Positions 46,935 through 55,833 of a stretch of DNA of 56,311 nt are shown here, piece after piece. The notes under the pieces are model-generated. The model had not been told where the DNA came from and made no database searches. It was given only the letters and a program-made list of their open reading frames with translations. The position numbers and the translations under genes were made by a program. Location of the stretch: the IMG/VR virus record IMGVR_UViG_3300021420_000314, positions 1-56,311 of that record. One strand, written 5' to 3'. The first letter of the stretch is position 1, and each line of letters starts with the position of its first letter. Origin of the DNA: a virus.

Positions 46935-49395
46935 CCATCGCAGCCGTCTGGTCAGGTGCGCCGCCAGGGAGAACTTGATTCGGCTGTGATCCGCCGCCCA
47001 TTGTCGCGCCTAGGACAGCCAGCCACTGCTGCTTCGCGCGCTCGCCGCCAGCGAGAGCAGCACCGGAACCTTCATCCATCGGATAGGTCTGCCAGCCGCC
47101 GCCCTTCTCACCGCGGTTGATGACGCCGCCCTTGCCGCCTGACGGGCTGCCCGTCCAGATGTGCAGCACGCCGTTGCCCTGCGCGTCCCGGTCGACGAAC
47201 ACGTTCGGTACGTTGCCCTTGCCCTGCGCGCGTGCGGCGGGGCTCGGGTCGCCCTCGGCCGGATGCGTCTGGCCGGTGGCCTTGTATGCCTGCCACGCGA
47301 TCAGCGCAGCCTGCCGCGCGGGCACGCCCTTCGCGGCGAGGCCGGTTGCAGTCGCCTGCAGCTTGGCGTAGTCCTCACCGCTCACCTGCTGCGAGCCTTC
47401 CATCGCGCGCGTGTTATCGCGGACGTTCTTGCCAGCGGCAGGGCTGAGCGAATTCGGGTCCTGGGTCTTCAGCGGCCCGAGCAGGATGTCGTCCATGGCA
47501 GGACCGACCTGCTTCACGTTGGCCGACAGTGCCGGATCGAGGTTCTGACCGCGGAGCATCCTGATCGAGAACTGTGCCGCCGCAGCCTTGGCACGATCCA
47601 TATCGCCGGCAGCCAGGTCCTTGTAGTTCTGTGAGCTGACACGCTGGAGCTCGGCCTGCCCACGCTCGAGAGCTCCCTGACCGGAAGCCGCGATGCCTTG
47701 TCCGCGGTACAGCTGACCCTGCGCAGTCATCTTCTCGGCGGTCATCTTTGCGTATGCCGCACGCGAGTCCATGATGAGCCTGCCGATCGACAGCGGGTCG
47801 AGCGCGGCCTGTCCGATCATCGCTATGTGCTGTGCATCCACAGGCTGCATGTTGGGTTGCGCGCCAGCGCCGCCCTGATCAGTCGGCTGCCCGTTCTTGT
47901 CGAGGTACGGGAAGATCGGGTTCTGGTACATCAGCTGACCGCCGACCTTCTGAGTCTTCAACTCCTGGCCGTCGGGGATGTAGTAGTACATGTTCTTGAG
48001 GGCCTTCTCGACCGCAGGCATGTTGCCATTCTGCATGGCCACTGCCGCGGCGCCGGCCTCACGCATGATGTGCGTCTGGAGAAAGCTCGTCGTCATGTTG
48101 TTCATGGCGGCATAGACCGCCTGCGGATCGTGTCCGGCCATCGCAGCATGCGACGCTGCCAGGCTCGCGAGCTGATCCTGGTTGTCGTACCAGCTGGCCG
48201 ACAGTGAGTGCGCCGGCTTACCAGACTCCTCGGGGCTGTCCGACGGAACGCCCTTCATCGCAGCCGGGTTGTTCTGCGCATCCTGCATAGCAACGTTCGG
48301 GTTCGCTTGCGCCGACGGGACTGCCTCGCGCCCCTGCGGCTCGCCCTTGTCGTTCAGCGATGCACTCGCAAGTCCCTGGTAGTACTTCACACCGGCCGGG
48401 CCGAGGCCCATCATCATTTCCCGAGGGTCGACCTGTGGCGGCAGAGACCCGGGCGCACCGGCCATCCCGGGTGGAGTTCCCGGAGTGGCTTGTCCTTGCG
48501 GGGGTCCAGCCATGGGTTGGGGCGGAGCGACCTGACCGCCCGGCGGACCAACTCCAACCGAACCGCCATCGGCAAATCCACGCCAGCCGCCGCCCGCAGC
48601 AATATTAGGAGGCTGCTGACCCTGGGTGCCTGCGGAAGTGACTTGACCCAACGCTGGGTAAGCCGCGCTAGGAATGACTGGTCCGCCTTGAGCATAGCCA
48701 TGTCCCTGAGTGAACGTGTGTTCGTTGAAGGCGTTCGTCGGCACCGGGTCAATACCTGCCGGGCCGCCCATCTCAAGTCCCTGCGGCTGAGAGCCGGGAG
48801 CGCCTACTGCACCGGGTGTGCCAGGTGCGCCGCCAGTGGGTTCTTGTACCGGAGGTGCCTGCGGTCCCTGCGGCGCGGCCTGCGGCGCCTGCGGGGTGGG
48901 TATCGGTGCTCCAGGAAGCACGGTCTGTCCAGGATGACCGCTGAGGTGATGCACTGCCTCACCGATCTTGCTGAAGAAGCCAGCCAGACCCTGCGGTTGG
49001 CTGAGCGTGTTGAGCTGCTGCTGTGCGTCAGCGCGGTTCTGTTGGTCCTCTCCGTACCCTGGATCGCCACGATCCTTGGGGGCAACGGCTAGTACATGGC
49101 TCGCAGCTTGCCGCGCCTGGAGCCGCTTCTGCTGCTGACCCGCCTGGTATTCTTTGTCGACACGATACGCGCCCTTGATCTGCTGACCCGTGTTGAAGCC
49201 TCCCGATATGCCGGACATGAAGCCACCACTCGGGGTGCCGGTGTAACCAGCCTGTCCCAGGAGTGCATTGGGCTGTGTCTGGGCCGGCGGGAGTACGCCG
49301 TACTGCGTGTAGGTGTTGGGCGGAACATAGCCTGCCCACTGCGACGCATTCTGTTGCGCCAGAACTTGATTCGGTTCGGGAAGAGCGCCAGCCAT
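46888..49395 (-). CDS. Large internal virion protein
   Basis: The product is 835 residues, rich in Gln, Gly, Ala and Pro. The N-terminal 130 residues contain GGFMSGISGGFNTGQQIKGA and a charged helix (YQAGQQQKRLQARQAASHVL). A long Pro/Gly/Gln linker covers 170-340. The remainder is helical (SASWYDNQDQLASLAASHAA, then AMNNMTTSFLQTHIMREAGA and SAANVKQVGPAMDDILLGPL type). This matches internal core or ejection proteins of podoviruses, encoded just upstream of the giant polyvalent protein. No enzyme motif is visible. Confidence 0.75.
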   Translation of the reverse strand: MAGALPEPNQVLAQQNASQWAGYVPPNTYTQYGVLPPAQTQPNALLGQAGYTGTPSGGFMSGISGGFNTGQQIKGAYRVDKEYQAGQQQKRLQARQAASHVLAVAPKDRGDPGYGEDQQNRADAQQQLNTLSQPQGLAGFFSKIGEAVHHLSGHPGQTVLPGAPIPTPQAPQAAPQGPQAPPVQEPTGGAPGTPGAVGAPGSQPQGLEMGGPAGIDPVPTNAFNEHTFTQGHGYAQGGPVIPSAAYPALGQVTSAGTQGQQPPNIAAGGGWRGFADGGSVGVGPPGGQVAPPQPMAGPPQGQATPGTPPGMAGAPGSLPPQVDPREMMMGLGPAGVKYYQGLASASLNDKGEPQGREAVPSAQANPNVAMQDAQNNPAAMKGVPSDSPEESGKPAHSLSASWYDNQDQLASLAASHAAMAGHDPQAVYAAMNNMTTSFLQTHIMREAGAAAVAMQNGNMPAVEKALKNMYYYIPDGQELKTQKVGGQLMYQNPIFPYLDKNGQPTDQGGAGAQPNMQPVDAQHIAMIGQAALDPLSIGRLIMDSRAAYAKMTAEKMTAQGQLYRGQGIAASGQGALERGQAELQRVSSQNYKDLAAGDMDRAKAAAAQFSIRMLRGQNLDPALSANVKQVGPAMDDILLGPLKTQDPNSLSPAAGKNVRDNTRAMEGSQQVSGEDYAKLQATATGLAAKGVPARQAALIAWQAYKATGQTHPAEGDPSPAARAQGKGNVPNVFVDRDAQGNGVLHIWTGSPSGGKGGVINRGEKGGGWQTYPMDEGSGAALAGGERAKQQWLAVLGATMGGGSQPNQVLPGGAPDQTAAMDAADQGGSSGSSPSP

Positions 49396-49396
49396 C

Positions 49397-51004
49397 TCAG
49401 TGTCCTCGCGTCGTCATCGCCATGGGCGGAGGCGGCAGAGCACCGTGCTGCGCATGCATGTCGGCGCGGGCCTTGTCCATCTGCTTGTACCAGTACTCGT
49501 GGCCCTTCCACGCGGCGACGTCGTGCGGGATGACGAACTCACCCGGCGTGAGCCACGCGGGCTTGGTGTCGGTCGAGCCAGGGATTGGCGAATTCGGGAG
49601 CGCGCCCTGCTGAGCGACCGGGCCGCCGCGAGCCATCATGCCTGACATCATTCCGGCAGCAGCACCGCCGCCTCCGCCGCCGCCCTTGCCGGCGCCGAAT
49701 CCCTGGACGAAGTCCTGGTTGACGGCAGCCATGGGCGAACCCTGGAAGTTACCCAGCTGAGCGCCGCCGGCGCCCGGTGAGTTACCGCCGCCACCGCCGC
49801 CCTGCGACGGAGCGTTCGGAACCGCGTTCACTGGCATCGCGCCGCCATCCCAGTTACCAGATGCCTGATTGACCATCGGGTTGGCGTAGTTGCCTGCAAG
49901 CGGGCTGGGCGCGGAGCCGGGACTACCGATCGCGCCGGGCATCCCCGGAGCGTTGCCATACCCTGCGTTCGCGACGCCGGTCATGTCCATCATCGTGGGG
50001 CCCTGCATCCCGTAGTAGCCGCCCACGGGGCCGCCCATATCGTAGTTGTTGGGCAGCTGTCGCGGTAGAACTCCGCCACCCGAGAACGGTGCCACAGGAG
50101 GCTGCTGTGCCATACCCAGATGCTGAGATGGGTGGCCCACAGGGCCGCCGCGCGCGTAGCCGGGGACCACCCCGCCTCGCTGGAAGTTGCTCGCGAAGCC
50201 GCCCGCCATACCCAGGGCGGTACCGACCGCCGACCACTTGCCGTTGTCGCGGGCGGCGTTCGCCTGCTGCTCGGTGAGCTGCTCGTTGTACTGCTGGCCG
50301 GCGATACCTGCCGAAGACTGGTTGGCGTTGTTCGCGGTGCCAAGGTACGTGTTGGCTGCTGTGAGGTTGTTTATCCCAGCGGCGTTTGTCTGGTTCTGGT
50401 TGCCCACCATCTGGGTACCGATGCCCGAGCCCGCCTGCGCGCCGGTCGTGCCCGCCTGCCCGACCTGGAGGCCGAGCTGGTTCGCACCCTGTACTAGCCC
50501 TCGTCCGGTGGCCTGAGTCTGCAGGTAGGACTGGTTAGCCGCATTAGCATTGTTGGCAGCTCCCTGAATTCCCGCTTGCGTAGTGAGTGCGGAGCCGTGT
50601 ACGGATGCAGGATCCACACCCTCAGAGGCCAGAGCCGAGCGCTGATTCGCCAGCGAACTCTGCAGAGAAGCGTTCTGATCTGCGACCGCCATCCCCTGGA
50701 GCTGCTGGACATTCTGGTCATTGGTGTAGTCCTTCGCCTGCTGCACCTGCTGTTGCTGCAGGGGCATGAAGTTCTGGTTGTAGCTGTTGAGGTTAGCGCC
50801 AGCCGTCTGGTTGACCTGGTTCATCATCGGCGTGTTGGCGCCGTTGACCTGGCTCAGAGTGTTCTGAGCGTTCTGGTTGTAAGCCTGAGCGGTGTTGAAC
50901 GTCTGCCCGGCGTTGCTCGTGGCAGTGTTGAACGTCTGGTTGGCGTTCCCTATGTTCTTGGAAAGATCAGGTGCGCCCGGTGATTGGTTGCCGCTGCCGC
51001 TCAT
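49397..51004 (-). CDS. Internal virion protein with PGEFVIP motif
   Basis: The product is 535 residues. The first 240 are Asn/Gln/Ala-rich and helical, with repeated QTFNTA and QNAQNTLSQVNGANTPMM patterns. A membrane-active-looking Gly/Ala segment follows (KWSAVGTALGMAGGFASNF). The middle is Gly/Pro/Met-rich and low in complexity. Near the C-terminus KPAWLTPGEFVIPHDVAAWK is a motif repeated in many phage internal or tail proteins. It probably forms part of the ejection machinery together with the two genes after it. One base separates its stop from the next start. Confidence 0.75.
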   Translation of the reverse strand: MSGSGNQSPGAPDLSKNIGNANQTFNTATSNAGQTFNTAQAYNQNAQNTLSQVNGANTPMMNQVNQTAGANLNSYNQNFMPLQQQQVQQAKDYTNDQNVQQLQGMAVADQNASLQSSLANQRSALASEGVDPASVHGSALTTQAGIQGAANNANAANQSYLQTQATGRGLVQGANQLGLQVGQAGTTGAQAGSGIGTQMVGNQNQTNAAGINNLTAANTYLGTANNANQSSAGIAGQQYNEQLTEQQANAARDNGKWSAVGTALGMAGGFASNFQRGGVVPGYARGGPVGHPSQHLGMAQQPPVAPFSGGGVLPRQLPNNYDMGGPVGGYYGMQGPTMMDMTGVANAGYGNAPGMPGAIGSPGSAPSPLAGNYANPMVNQASGNWDGGAMPVNAVPNAPSQGGGGGGNSPGAGGAQLGNFQGSPMAAVNQDFVQGFGAGKGGGGGGGAAAGMMSGMMARGGPVAQQGALPNSPIPGSTDTKPAWLTPGEFVIPHDVAAWKGHEYWYKQMDKARADMHAQHGALPPPPMAMTTRGH

Positions 51005-51422
51005 TATTTTTGTTCTCGAAGAGCCAGGGACATTCGTTCCGGTACATCACGTACCAGTGCAGCGCACCACTAGGATGCGCGCCAGGGACGGCTAGACGTT
51101 CCGTGAAACCCAGTCTACCAGCGATTTCAAGGGACTGCACGTTCTTGGACTGGATGACACCGATGAGGCAGTTGTAGCCCCACTGGCAGTACGGAACCCA
51201 GAAGCCGCGGCGCAGGAGAGTCAGGTTGATCCCACCGGGCTCAGAGGCCACGTGGAACATGCAGCTCGAGTCTTGGTGGAAGTCGTAGCCGAAGGCTGCA
51301 ACCAGCTCACCATCGACCTCACGGGCAATCCCGTGGAAGTCCGCCACACGAACAAGCCCCGAGCGCGCCGCCATCCAGGTGTAGACGCGCTCGGGGTCTG
51401 CGATCAGTCGATCAGAAGCCAA
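50967..51422 (-). CDS. GNAT-like acetyltransferase in the structural region
   Basis: The product is 151 residues. FHGIAREVDGELVAAFGYDF and CQWGYNCLIGVIQSKNVQSL, then EIAGRLGFTERLA, match the GNAT core, with N..S..IA..LGF as the conserved block. This group is common in phages next to internal virion genes. The substrate is unknown. It overlaps the next gene by 38 bases and the previous by 11. Confidence 0.78.
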   Translation of the reverse strand: MASDRLIADPERVYTWMAARSGLVRVADFHGIAREVDGELVAAFGYDFHQDSSCMFHVASEPGGINLTLLRRGFWVPYCQWGYNCLIGVIQSKNVQSLEIAGRLGFTERLAVPGAHPSGALHWYVMYRNECPWLFENKNNERQRQPITGRT

Positions 51423-51816
51423 CGGCCATGAACGACACAGTGTCGCCTGAAACTACGGTGGCCGCATTCGAGCTGCAGCTGGTCGTAGTCGATGACGCCT
51501 GTCCGATATGGTCAGCCGGCGTGGTCAGGTCCTCGAACTCGCAGTGATACCCGTTCGGGGCAGCGACAGCGAATGTGAGTACCGTGGTGCACGTGGTCAC
51601 AGCACCGCCAACGATAGTGCCCGTAAAGGCGCCGCTGACGATGGTACCGCGCGTACCGCACGATCCAGAGACAACCGGGCCTGCCACGGCACCGCCGTCG
51701 ATCAGAACACCGTGGAGGGCTTCGCCGCCCGTCGCCGGGTTCCAGCCGAAGTACGAAGCAGCGCCGAAGGCCGACATGGCAATCAGGGCGGTGAGAGCAA
51801 GCAGGAAGCGTTTCAT
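51412..51816 (-). CDS. Exported Cys-containing beta protein
   Basis: The product is 134 residues from the ATG at 51816, choosing the start that opens a signal peptide (MKRFLLALTALIAMSAFGAA). The mature part is Thr/Ser/Val/Gly-rich with four Cys (GSCGTRG, TTCTTVL, YHCEFED and TSCSSNA) and looks like a beta solenoid or sandwich (TIVSGAFTGTIVGGAVTTC). Similar small phage proteins accompany tail genes. Whether it is in the virion or in the host periplasm is unknown. Confidence 0.7.
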   Translation of the reverse strand: MKRFLLALTALIAMSAFGAASYFGWNPATGGEALHGVLIDGGAVAGPVVSGSCGTRGTIVSGAFTGTIVGGAVTTCTTVLTFAVAAPNGYHCEFEDLTTPADHIGQASSTTTSCSSNAATVVSGDTVSFMAVGF

Positions 51817-51870
51817 GGTCGAGTACCTTTGCAAAGGGGAATGGGGGTGTACGTACCGGTCAACTATACA

Positions 51871-52140
51871 TCAACGCATGAACGGAGGTCGAGACGGATA
51901 TGCCGGCTTGATCCCGGCGTCCTTAACTGCATGAGCCCGGGCCATATCCACGGGCGGGAGGTGGGCGCGGTCGGGAAGAACTGGGCCGCCCCGCTCGTAG
52001 CCGGCGGTGCTTCTTCCGTGGGCGCGGGCGATGTCCGCGGCGGCGAACTTCTTGCCCACGCTCTGGGGGATGCCCAGGGTGGAGTGCCCGCTGGCGGCGG
52101 CGAACATGGCCTTCTGCTGTTCTCGGCTGACGGTAGGCAT
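51871..52140 (-). CDS. Small protein resembling DUF3008-type phage proteins
   Basis: The product is 89 residues from the ATG at 52140, which overlaps the holin stop (TGATG). [20 protein letters not shown], then [20 protein letters not shown], resembles a widespread phage motif (VSKxQQ..M..A....S..LGIP.SVGKEF...D). The C-terminus has a [16 protein letters not shown] stretch typical of phage low-complexity proteins. Function unknown; it often lies near lysis or structural genes. Confidence 0.65.
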   Translation of the reverse strand: MPTVSREQQKAMFAAASGHSTLGIPQSVGKKFAAADIARAHGRSTAGYERGGPVLPDRAHLPPVDMARAHAVKDAGIKPAYPSRPPFMR

Positions 52141-52571
52141 CAGTGGTTCCCGGCAACGTTTTGTGATTTTTCGTACGTGCGCAAACTGAACCCCAGTCCC
52201 AGCATACCCGACATCGTCGCCTGCATCCATGGGTTGTTCAGGGCCGGCAGATCGACAGGGTGCCCGGAGAGGGCCGCTACCCAGTTGACCAGGGGACGAA
52301 CGATACAGTCCATCCCGAGCGCAGTCCCGCAGATCCAGCCGACGTAGGGACGCCAGCCGGCAACGAACAGCGACGTGCTCGCGGCCTCAACCTTGTTGAT
52401 GTCGGTCTGCGCCGAGGTGACAGCCTGGATCTGTGCCAGCTCTTCAGCGACAGCTCCCTGAGTGACCATCAACTGCAGTTGCGCCTGCGCAGCAGCCGCT
52501 GCCGCCTTGTCCGGGATCAGCTTGTTGATCATGCTGAGGATCGGACCGGCGATTATGTTCCAGATTGGCAC
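52140..52571 (-). CDS. 3TM holin
   Basis: The product is 143 residues, using a GTG at 52571 with AGGA upstream; open sequence further upstream lies over the lysozyme gene. The N-terminal [20 protein letters not shown], then an Ala/Gln-rich helix and [20 protein letters not shown], is the pattern of the 3TM (GTA-type) holin family. [16 protein letters not shown] and [14 protein letters not shown] give the remaining hydrophobic segments. Holins make the inner-membrane lesion that releases the lysozyme. It lies next to the lysozyme and overlaps it. Confidence 0.8.
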   Translation of the reverse strand: MPIWNIIAGPILSMINKLIPDKAAAAAAQAQLQLMVTQGAVAEELAQIQAVTSAQTDINKVEAASTSLFVAGWRPYVGWICGTALGMDCIVRPLVNWVAALSGHPVDLPALNNPWMQATMSGMLGLGFSLRTYEKSQNVAGNH

Positions 52572-53008
52572 GGGTATTGTCCTGTGAGTAGATAGTTCGA
52601 GAGACGAAGAGAACGGCGGGCGCCGACTTCGACAGCCCACTTGCTGGTGATTAGTTGGTCGGAGGCTTCCTTCCAATCTTGATTCGCGATAGCGGCCCGG
52701 CATAGGCGAAAGCCGAGCCAGTGCTTGACGCCCATATTGAACACAAGCTCGACCACCGCGTTTTGCCGGCAAGGGGTGTCAAGAAGCGACCAATCACTAA
52801 GGAGCTGCGTCTCTGCTTGTGCCTGCTCAAGATCCTGCGCGAGCAGTGCGTCAGCAGTAACCTGAGTGATCTCGTGTCCAGACCAGTCGATCGTCTGGTC
52901 AAGCTCGTGGCCATATCCAATGGTCCACAGGCCGAGCGAGTCTCTATACGCAACAAGACGGCAGCCCTCCGCACCCTTAACGTCCGTGATTAGCCGCGCG
53001 TCGATCAT
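52553..53008 (-). CDS. GH24 lysozyme (endolysin)
   Basis: The product is 151 residues. GAEGCRLVAYRDSLGLWTIG, then YGHELD, aligns with T4 lysozyme: E14, D23 and T29 match its catalytic E11, D20 and T26 with equal spacing. The rest of the fold includes ALLAQDLEQAQAETQLL and QNAVVELVFNMGVKHWLGFR, typical of the family. It cuts peptidoglycan during host lysis. No signal peptide is seen, so it needs the adjacent holin. It overlaps both neighbours by 19-32 bases. Confidence 0.93.
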   Translation of the reverse strand: MIDARLITDVKGAEGCRLVAYRDSLGLWTIGYGHELDQTIDWSGHEITQVTADALLAQDLEQAQAETQLLSDWSLLDTPCRQNAVVELVFNMGVKHWLGFRLCRAAIANQDWKEASDQLITSKWAVEVGARRSLRLSNYLLTGQYPCQSGT

Positions 53009-53261
53009 CGTCTATCTTCTGGTTGAGGACGTCGATCTTGCCGTCGATGCGAGTGACGGTGTTGACGACAGTCTGGATGTCGTTGTGAGTCTGACGCTGG
53101 CTGTCCCACAGAGCCTTGAGTTGCTGGGTGTGATTGTCCACTTCGATCCCGACGCTGTACGCCGAGAGCAAAGTATGACCGCCCCATCCGAGCAGTCCCA
53201 TGACGACCGGTATGATCAACCCCTTCACAGTGATCCTTTCGAGTGCCTTCTGCAGGTTCAT
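52977..53261 (-). CDS. Spanin-like membrane-anchored coiled-coil protein
   Basis: The product is 94 residues from the ATG at 53261. One hydrophobic segment (VKGLIIPVVMGLLGWGGHTL) is followed by a coiled coil (EVDNHTQQLKALWDSQRQTH, then NDIQTVVNTVTRIDGKIDVL). This topology and the place directly ahead of lysozyme fit an inner-membrane spanin. No matching outer-membrane lipoprotein was found in the overlapping frames. A different membrane-anchored accessory is possible. Confidence 0.55.
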   Translation of the reverse strand: MNLQKALERITVKGLIIPVVMGLLGWGGHTLLSAYSVGIEVDNHTQQLKALWDSQRQTHNDIQTVVNTVTRIDGKIDVLNQKIDDDRRAANHGR

Positions 53262-53265
53262 GTTC

Positions 53266-55182
53266 TTATGTCTGTGTCGGCTGGACCATATCACGTCGAA
53301 GCTCATCGGCTGTCTCCGCCATCGTGAACGAGTAGACGGGGACGTTCCCTACAAGCCTCACCTGCCAGGCGTCGCTCTTGAAGCCGCTCGGCAGACGAAT
53401 GATCTGTTCCGTAGAGATAGTGTACTGGAAAAGGGTGTACCACGTCGAAGTCAAATCTCTGGCTTGAATCAATACGTTGACGCCGCCGGCGGAGTTCGAG
53501 TACTGGCCAAGATTGTAGAGCTCCGATCCACCCAAGGGGTTACGGATCTCGGGCGGCGGGATATACCCCGAAATAGGTGGGAAGGCAGGCTGCGCGAGCG
53601 TGCGCACACCGTTGATCGGGAATGAGTCGATCGGGCTCAGCTTCTTGAGGATGCGCCGGCCATTGTAGTTCGTGTAATCGCTCAGCTGTGAGGCCGAGAT
53701 CGTGATCGTGCTCGGCTGGAACTTCAGGCGGAACGCGCCGAAGTTCACTGGTTTCATCAGGTCGAACTGCTTCGACTGCCAGGTGTACGTATACGGAATG
53801 CTGGCTGGCGGGTCCCACAGACGCACCTGGTTCGACTGGAGCAGATACACATCTCCCGAGTACGCATCCTGTTGGATAGCCGTGACATTAGAGAACCGAT
53901 CAAGTTGCGTAAGTGGCGTAGAGCTGTCAGTCGGCGAAAAGATGAACCCTGTCGAAGTCGTGCTGAATCCGATGTACTCCACACCATAGGGCACCGCATA
54001 GACAGTCGTTGGGCTGAACAGGTTCTGCCACTCTTCGCGGGTGAACAGCTGCCGGGTCACCAGCTGGGTCTGTCCACCGGTATTCAGGATGATGCCCTGC
54101 GGACTGGCATAGTAGACACCGCTGATGGTGGTGACGATGCTGCGCCGGCTGACGCAAGGGTCCACAGAATCCAGCTTCTGGAGCGTGATATTGAGTGGGT
54201 TCATGCCTTCCGCGAAGTACGGATGGCTCGTCGTCATAACGAGAATGCAGTTCTGGTATACCGCCAGCCCAACGATTTCAGTTTGGCACGTCTGGATATA
54301 CTGCACAGGCCAGGCGTGCGGTTGGAACGGCTGCGACATCCATAGATCCCGGCCGGAGAAACCGACCAGAAATCCCCCTGGGTGCGCCACGAGACCTTGG
54401 AGCGTAGTCGGCGGACCGGTCCAAGTAAGTGACTGCATCGTGAAATTATTCGCCACAGTGACGTCAGTGTTGTTGTCATTGTAGGTTGTCGTCCCTATAG
54501 CAATGTCCGCAACGTGGAAGTACTGGTTCGTGGTGTTGCCAGTCACTGTCCGGTAGATGCGGATCGTGGTGACGTTCGTATTCGCAGGAACCGCCGTGTC
54601 AAAGTTTCCCAACACCCAAGTCCCGTTTTGCCCGGTGGCAACCGTTGCCGCACCAGGGGGGCCCTCCTCGCCGTAGGCAGACACAAACGTGTATGTATAT
54701 GAACGGGTCGTCGCAACTCCAGGAGGCGGAGTGACAGAGATCTGATTGACGGGGGCCGGAATGCCCAGAAGGAACGGCGCGTTGCCGCCGGTATTTCCAG
54801 CATTGATACGAGCGCGAGTGTTGTATTGAGGCGCCCCGCCAAGATTGAAGCTGTCGCCAGTCCAGTAGTACCGCTCGAAGCTATCCTGAAGAACCGGTGT
54901 ACGAACGAAGTCCACGTTTGCATCGAAGAATCCTAGCCAGGTGTCAGCGCCCCCGATCGGGATCGGCGCGTTGACACTCTGGGGCAGCCGGAACGCCCGG
55001 AGGATGGGATGCGCCGGGATGCTGGGGTTGAAATCGAAGAGCAGCTGGGTCTCATGGAAGCCGCGTAGCTCCCCGGAGAGGAGCTTTGCGTTTGCAGCCG
55101 TCGTCGCAGCGTTCGGAGGTAGCAGCCGCGCGGACCAGCGCGGCATGATACCGGTGAAGTTTTCAATCTTGAGGATGGTCAT
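53266..55182 (-). CDS. Tail hub/nozzle-type protein (beta-propeller-like)
   Basis: The product is 638 residues with a GGGGTGG site. It opens ILKIENFTGIMPRWSARLLP, then NAATTAANAKLLSGELRGFH, a sentence shared by many podovirus tail proteins. The body is beta-rich with repeated blade-like units (LVAHPGGFLVGFSGRDLWMS, EIVGLAVYQNCILVMTTSHP, SGVYYASPQGIILNTGG, SGDVYLLQSNQVRLWDP). T7 gp12-like nozzles have this plan. It is the last tail gene before the lysis cassette. The exact counterpart is uncertain. Confidence 0.75.
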   Translation of the reverse strand: MTILKIENFTGIMPRWSARLLPPNAATTAANAKLLSGELRGFHETQLLFDFNPSIPAHPILRAFRLPQSVNAPIPIGGADTWLGFFDANVDFVRTPVLQDSFERYYWTGDSFNLGGAPQYNTRARINAGNTGGNAPFLLGIPAPVNQISVTPPPGVATTRSYTYTFVSAYGEEGPPGAATVATGQNGTWVLGNFDTAVPANTNVTTIRIYRTVTGNTTNQYFHVADIAIGTTTYNDNNTDVTVANNFTMQSLTWTGPPTTLQGLVAHPGGFLVGFSGRDLWMSQPFQPHAWPVQYIQTCQTEIVGLAVYQNCILVMTTSHPYFAEGMNPLNITLQKLDSVDPCVSRRSIVTTISGVYYASPQGIILNTGGQTQLVTRQLFTREEWQNLFSPTTVYAVPYGVEYIGFSTTSTGFIFSPTDSSTPLTQLDRFSNVTAIQQDAYSGDVYLLQSNQVRLWDPPASIPYTYTWQSKQFDLMKPVNFGAFRLKFQPSTITISASQLSDYTNYNGRRILKKLSPIDSFPINGVRTLAQPAFPPISGYIPPPEIRNPLGGSELYNLGQYSNSAGGVNVLIQARDLTSTWYTLFQYTISTEQIIRLPSGFKSDAWQVRLVGNVPVYSFTMAETADELRRDMVQPTQT

Positions 55183-55193
55183 TCGACCACCCC

Positions 55194-55565
55194 TTATGCG
55201 AAGCCGACTTCGCCTTCAGCCTCGAAGCTGAGCGCGGTCGTCGTTCCGGCTCCGCCGACCAGGAAGTCCGTCGAGTCCAGACGCAGCGCGCCGTACCAGT
55301 CGACGTAGGAGTTCGCTGGGATGATGGTCCCCTGGAACGCGAACTCGGTACCCGCGGTATTGGCGCCGGTGGCACCGACCCACATCGAACACGTCACGGC
55401 GCCAGCCGTCTTGTTCACGACGCGGATGTGCTTGAGCAGGAAGTACGGCTGCGTCAGCGTGAAGCCGACAGGTCCCGAGAGAGACGTGACCGTCGGATTG
55501 AGGATGTTCGTGGTGAGGGTAGTCGTCAGAGCGACCGGGCCAAACCGAACCGGTTTATTGAGCAT
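55194..55565 (-). CDS. Virion-type protein, beta-rich
   Basis: The product is 123 residues. It is beta-rich: RFGPVALTTTLTTNILNPTV, then YFLLKHIRVVNKTAGAVTCS, MWVGATGANTAGTEFAFQGT and DSTDFLVGGAGTTTALSFEA. This style is seen in small phage tail or head proteins. It sits between the fibre fragment and the tail hub. No specific family recognised. Confidence 0.75.
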   Translation of the reverse strand: MLNKPVRFGPVALTTTLTTNILNPTVTSLSGPVGFTLTQPYFLLKHIRVVNKTAGAVTCSMWVGATGANTAGTEFAFQGTIIPANSYVDWYGALRLDSTDFLVGGAGTTTALSFEAEGEVGFA

Positions 55566-55611
55566 TGTTTTTCTCCGGACCGCTCTGTGGCGGCTACTTA
55601 GGCATCATACA

Positions 55612-55830
55612 TCAAGAAGGTGGGTCAGTGACAGCCGGGTCTTTATCAGGAACCGAGGCAGCTGGAGGCGGCGTAGGTCCCTGCTGGGAGGCCATCTGGA
55701 CCATCCCGAAACTTACCGCGAGCTCGAGTCGCTGGATCAATTGGCCGACGCCGACCGCGTCGTCGACATCGATCTTCGCAGTCTTGGCGATACCGATGAT
55801 CGCCTGGAGATCTTCGATTTGCAGTTGCAT
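55612..55830 (-). CDS. Small helical protein
   Basis: The product is 72 residues. The first 50 form a helix pair (MQLQIEDLQAIIGIAKTAKI, then DVDDAVGVGQLIQRLELAVS), and the last 22 are Pro-rich and disordered. It starts four bases after the stop of the fibre fragment. Unknown; it may be a chaperone-like or assembly protein for the fibre. Confidence 0.65.
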   Translation of the reverse strand: MQLQIEDLQAIIGIAKTAKIDVDDAVGVGQLIQRLELAVSFGMVQMASQQGPTPPPAASVPDKDPAVTDPPS

Positions 55831-55833
55831 GAC

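Noticed and set aside
50977-51100. Second collagen or repeat element near the N-terminus of the 535-residue virion protein
   Set aside because: It is Asn/Gln/Ala low-complexity sequence without Gly every third residue.
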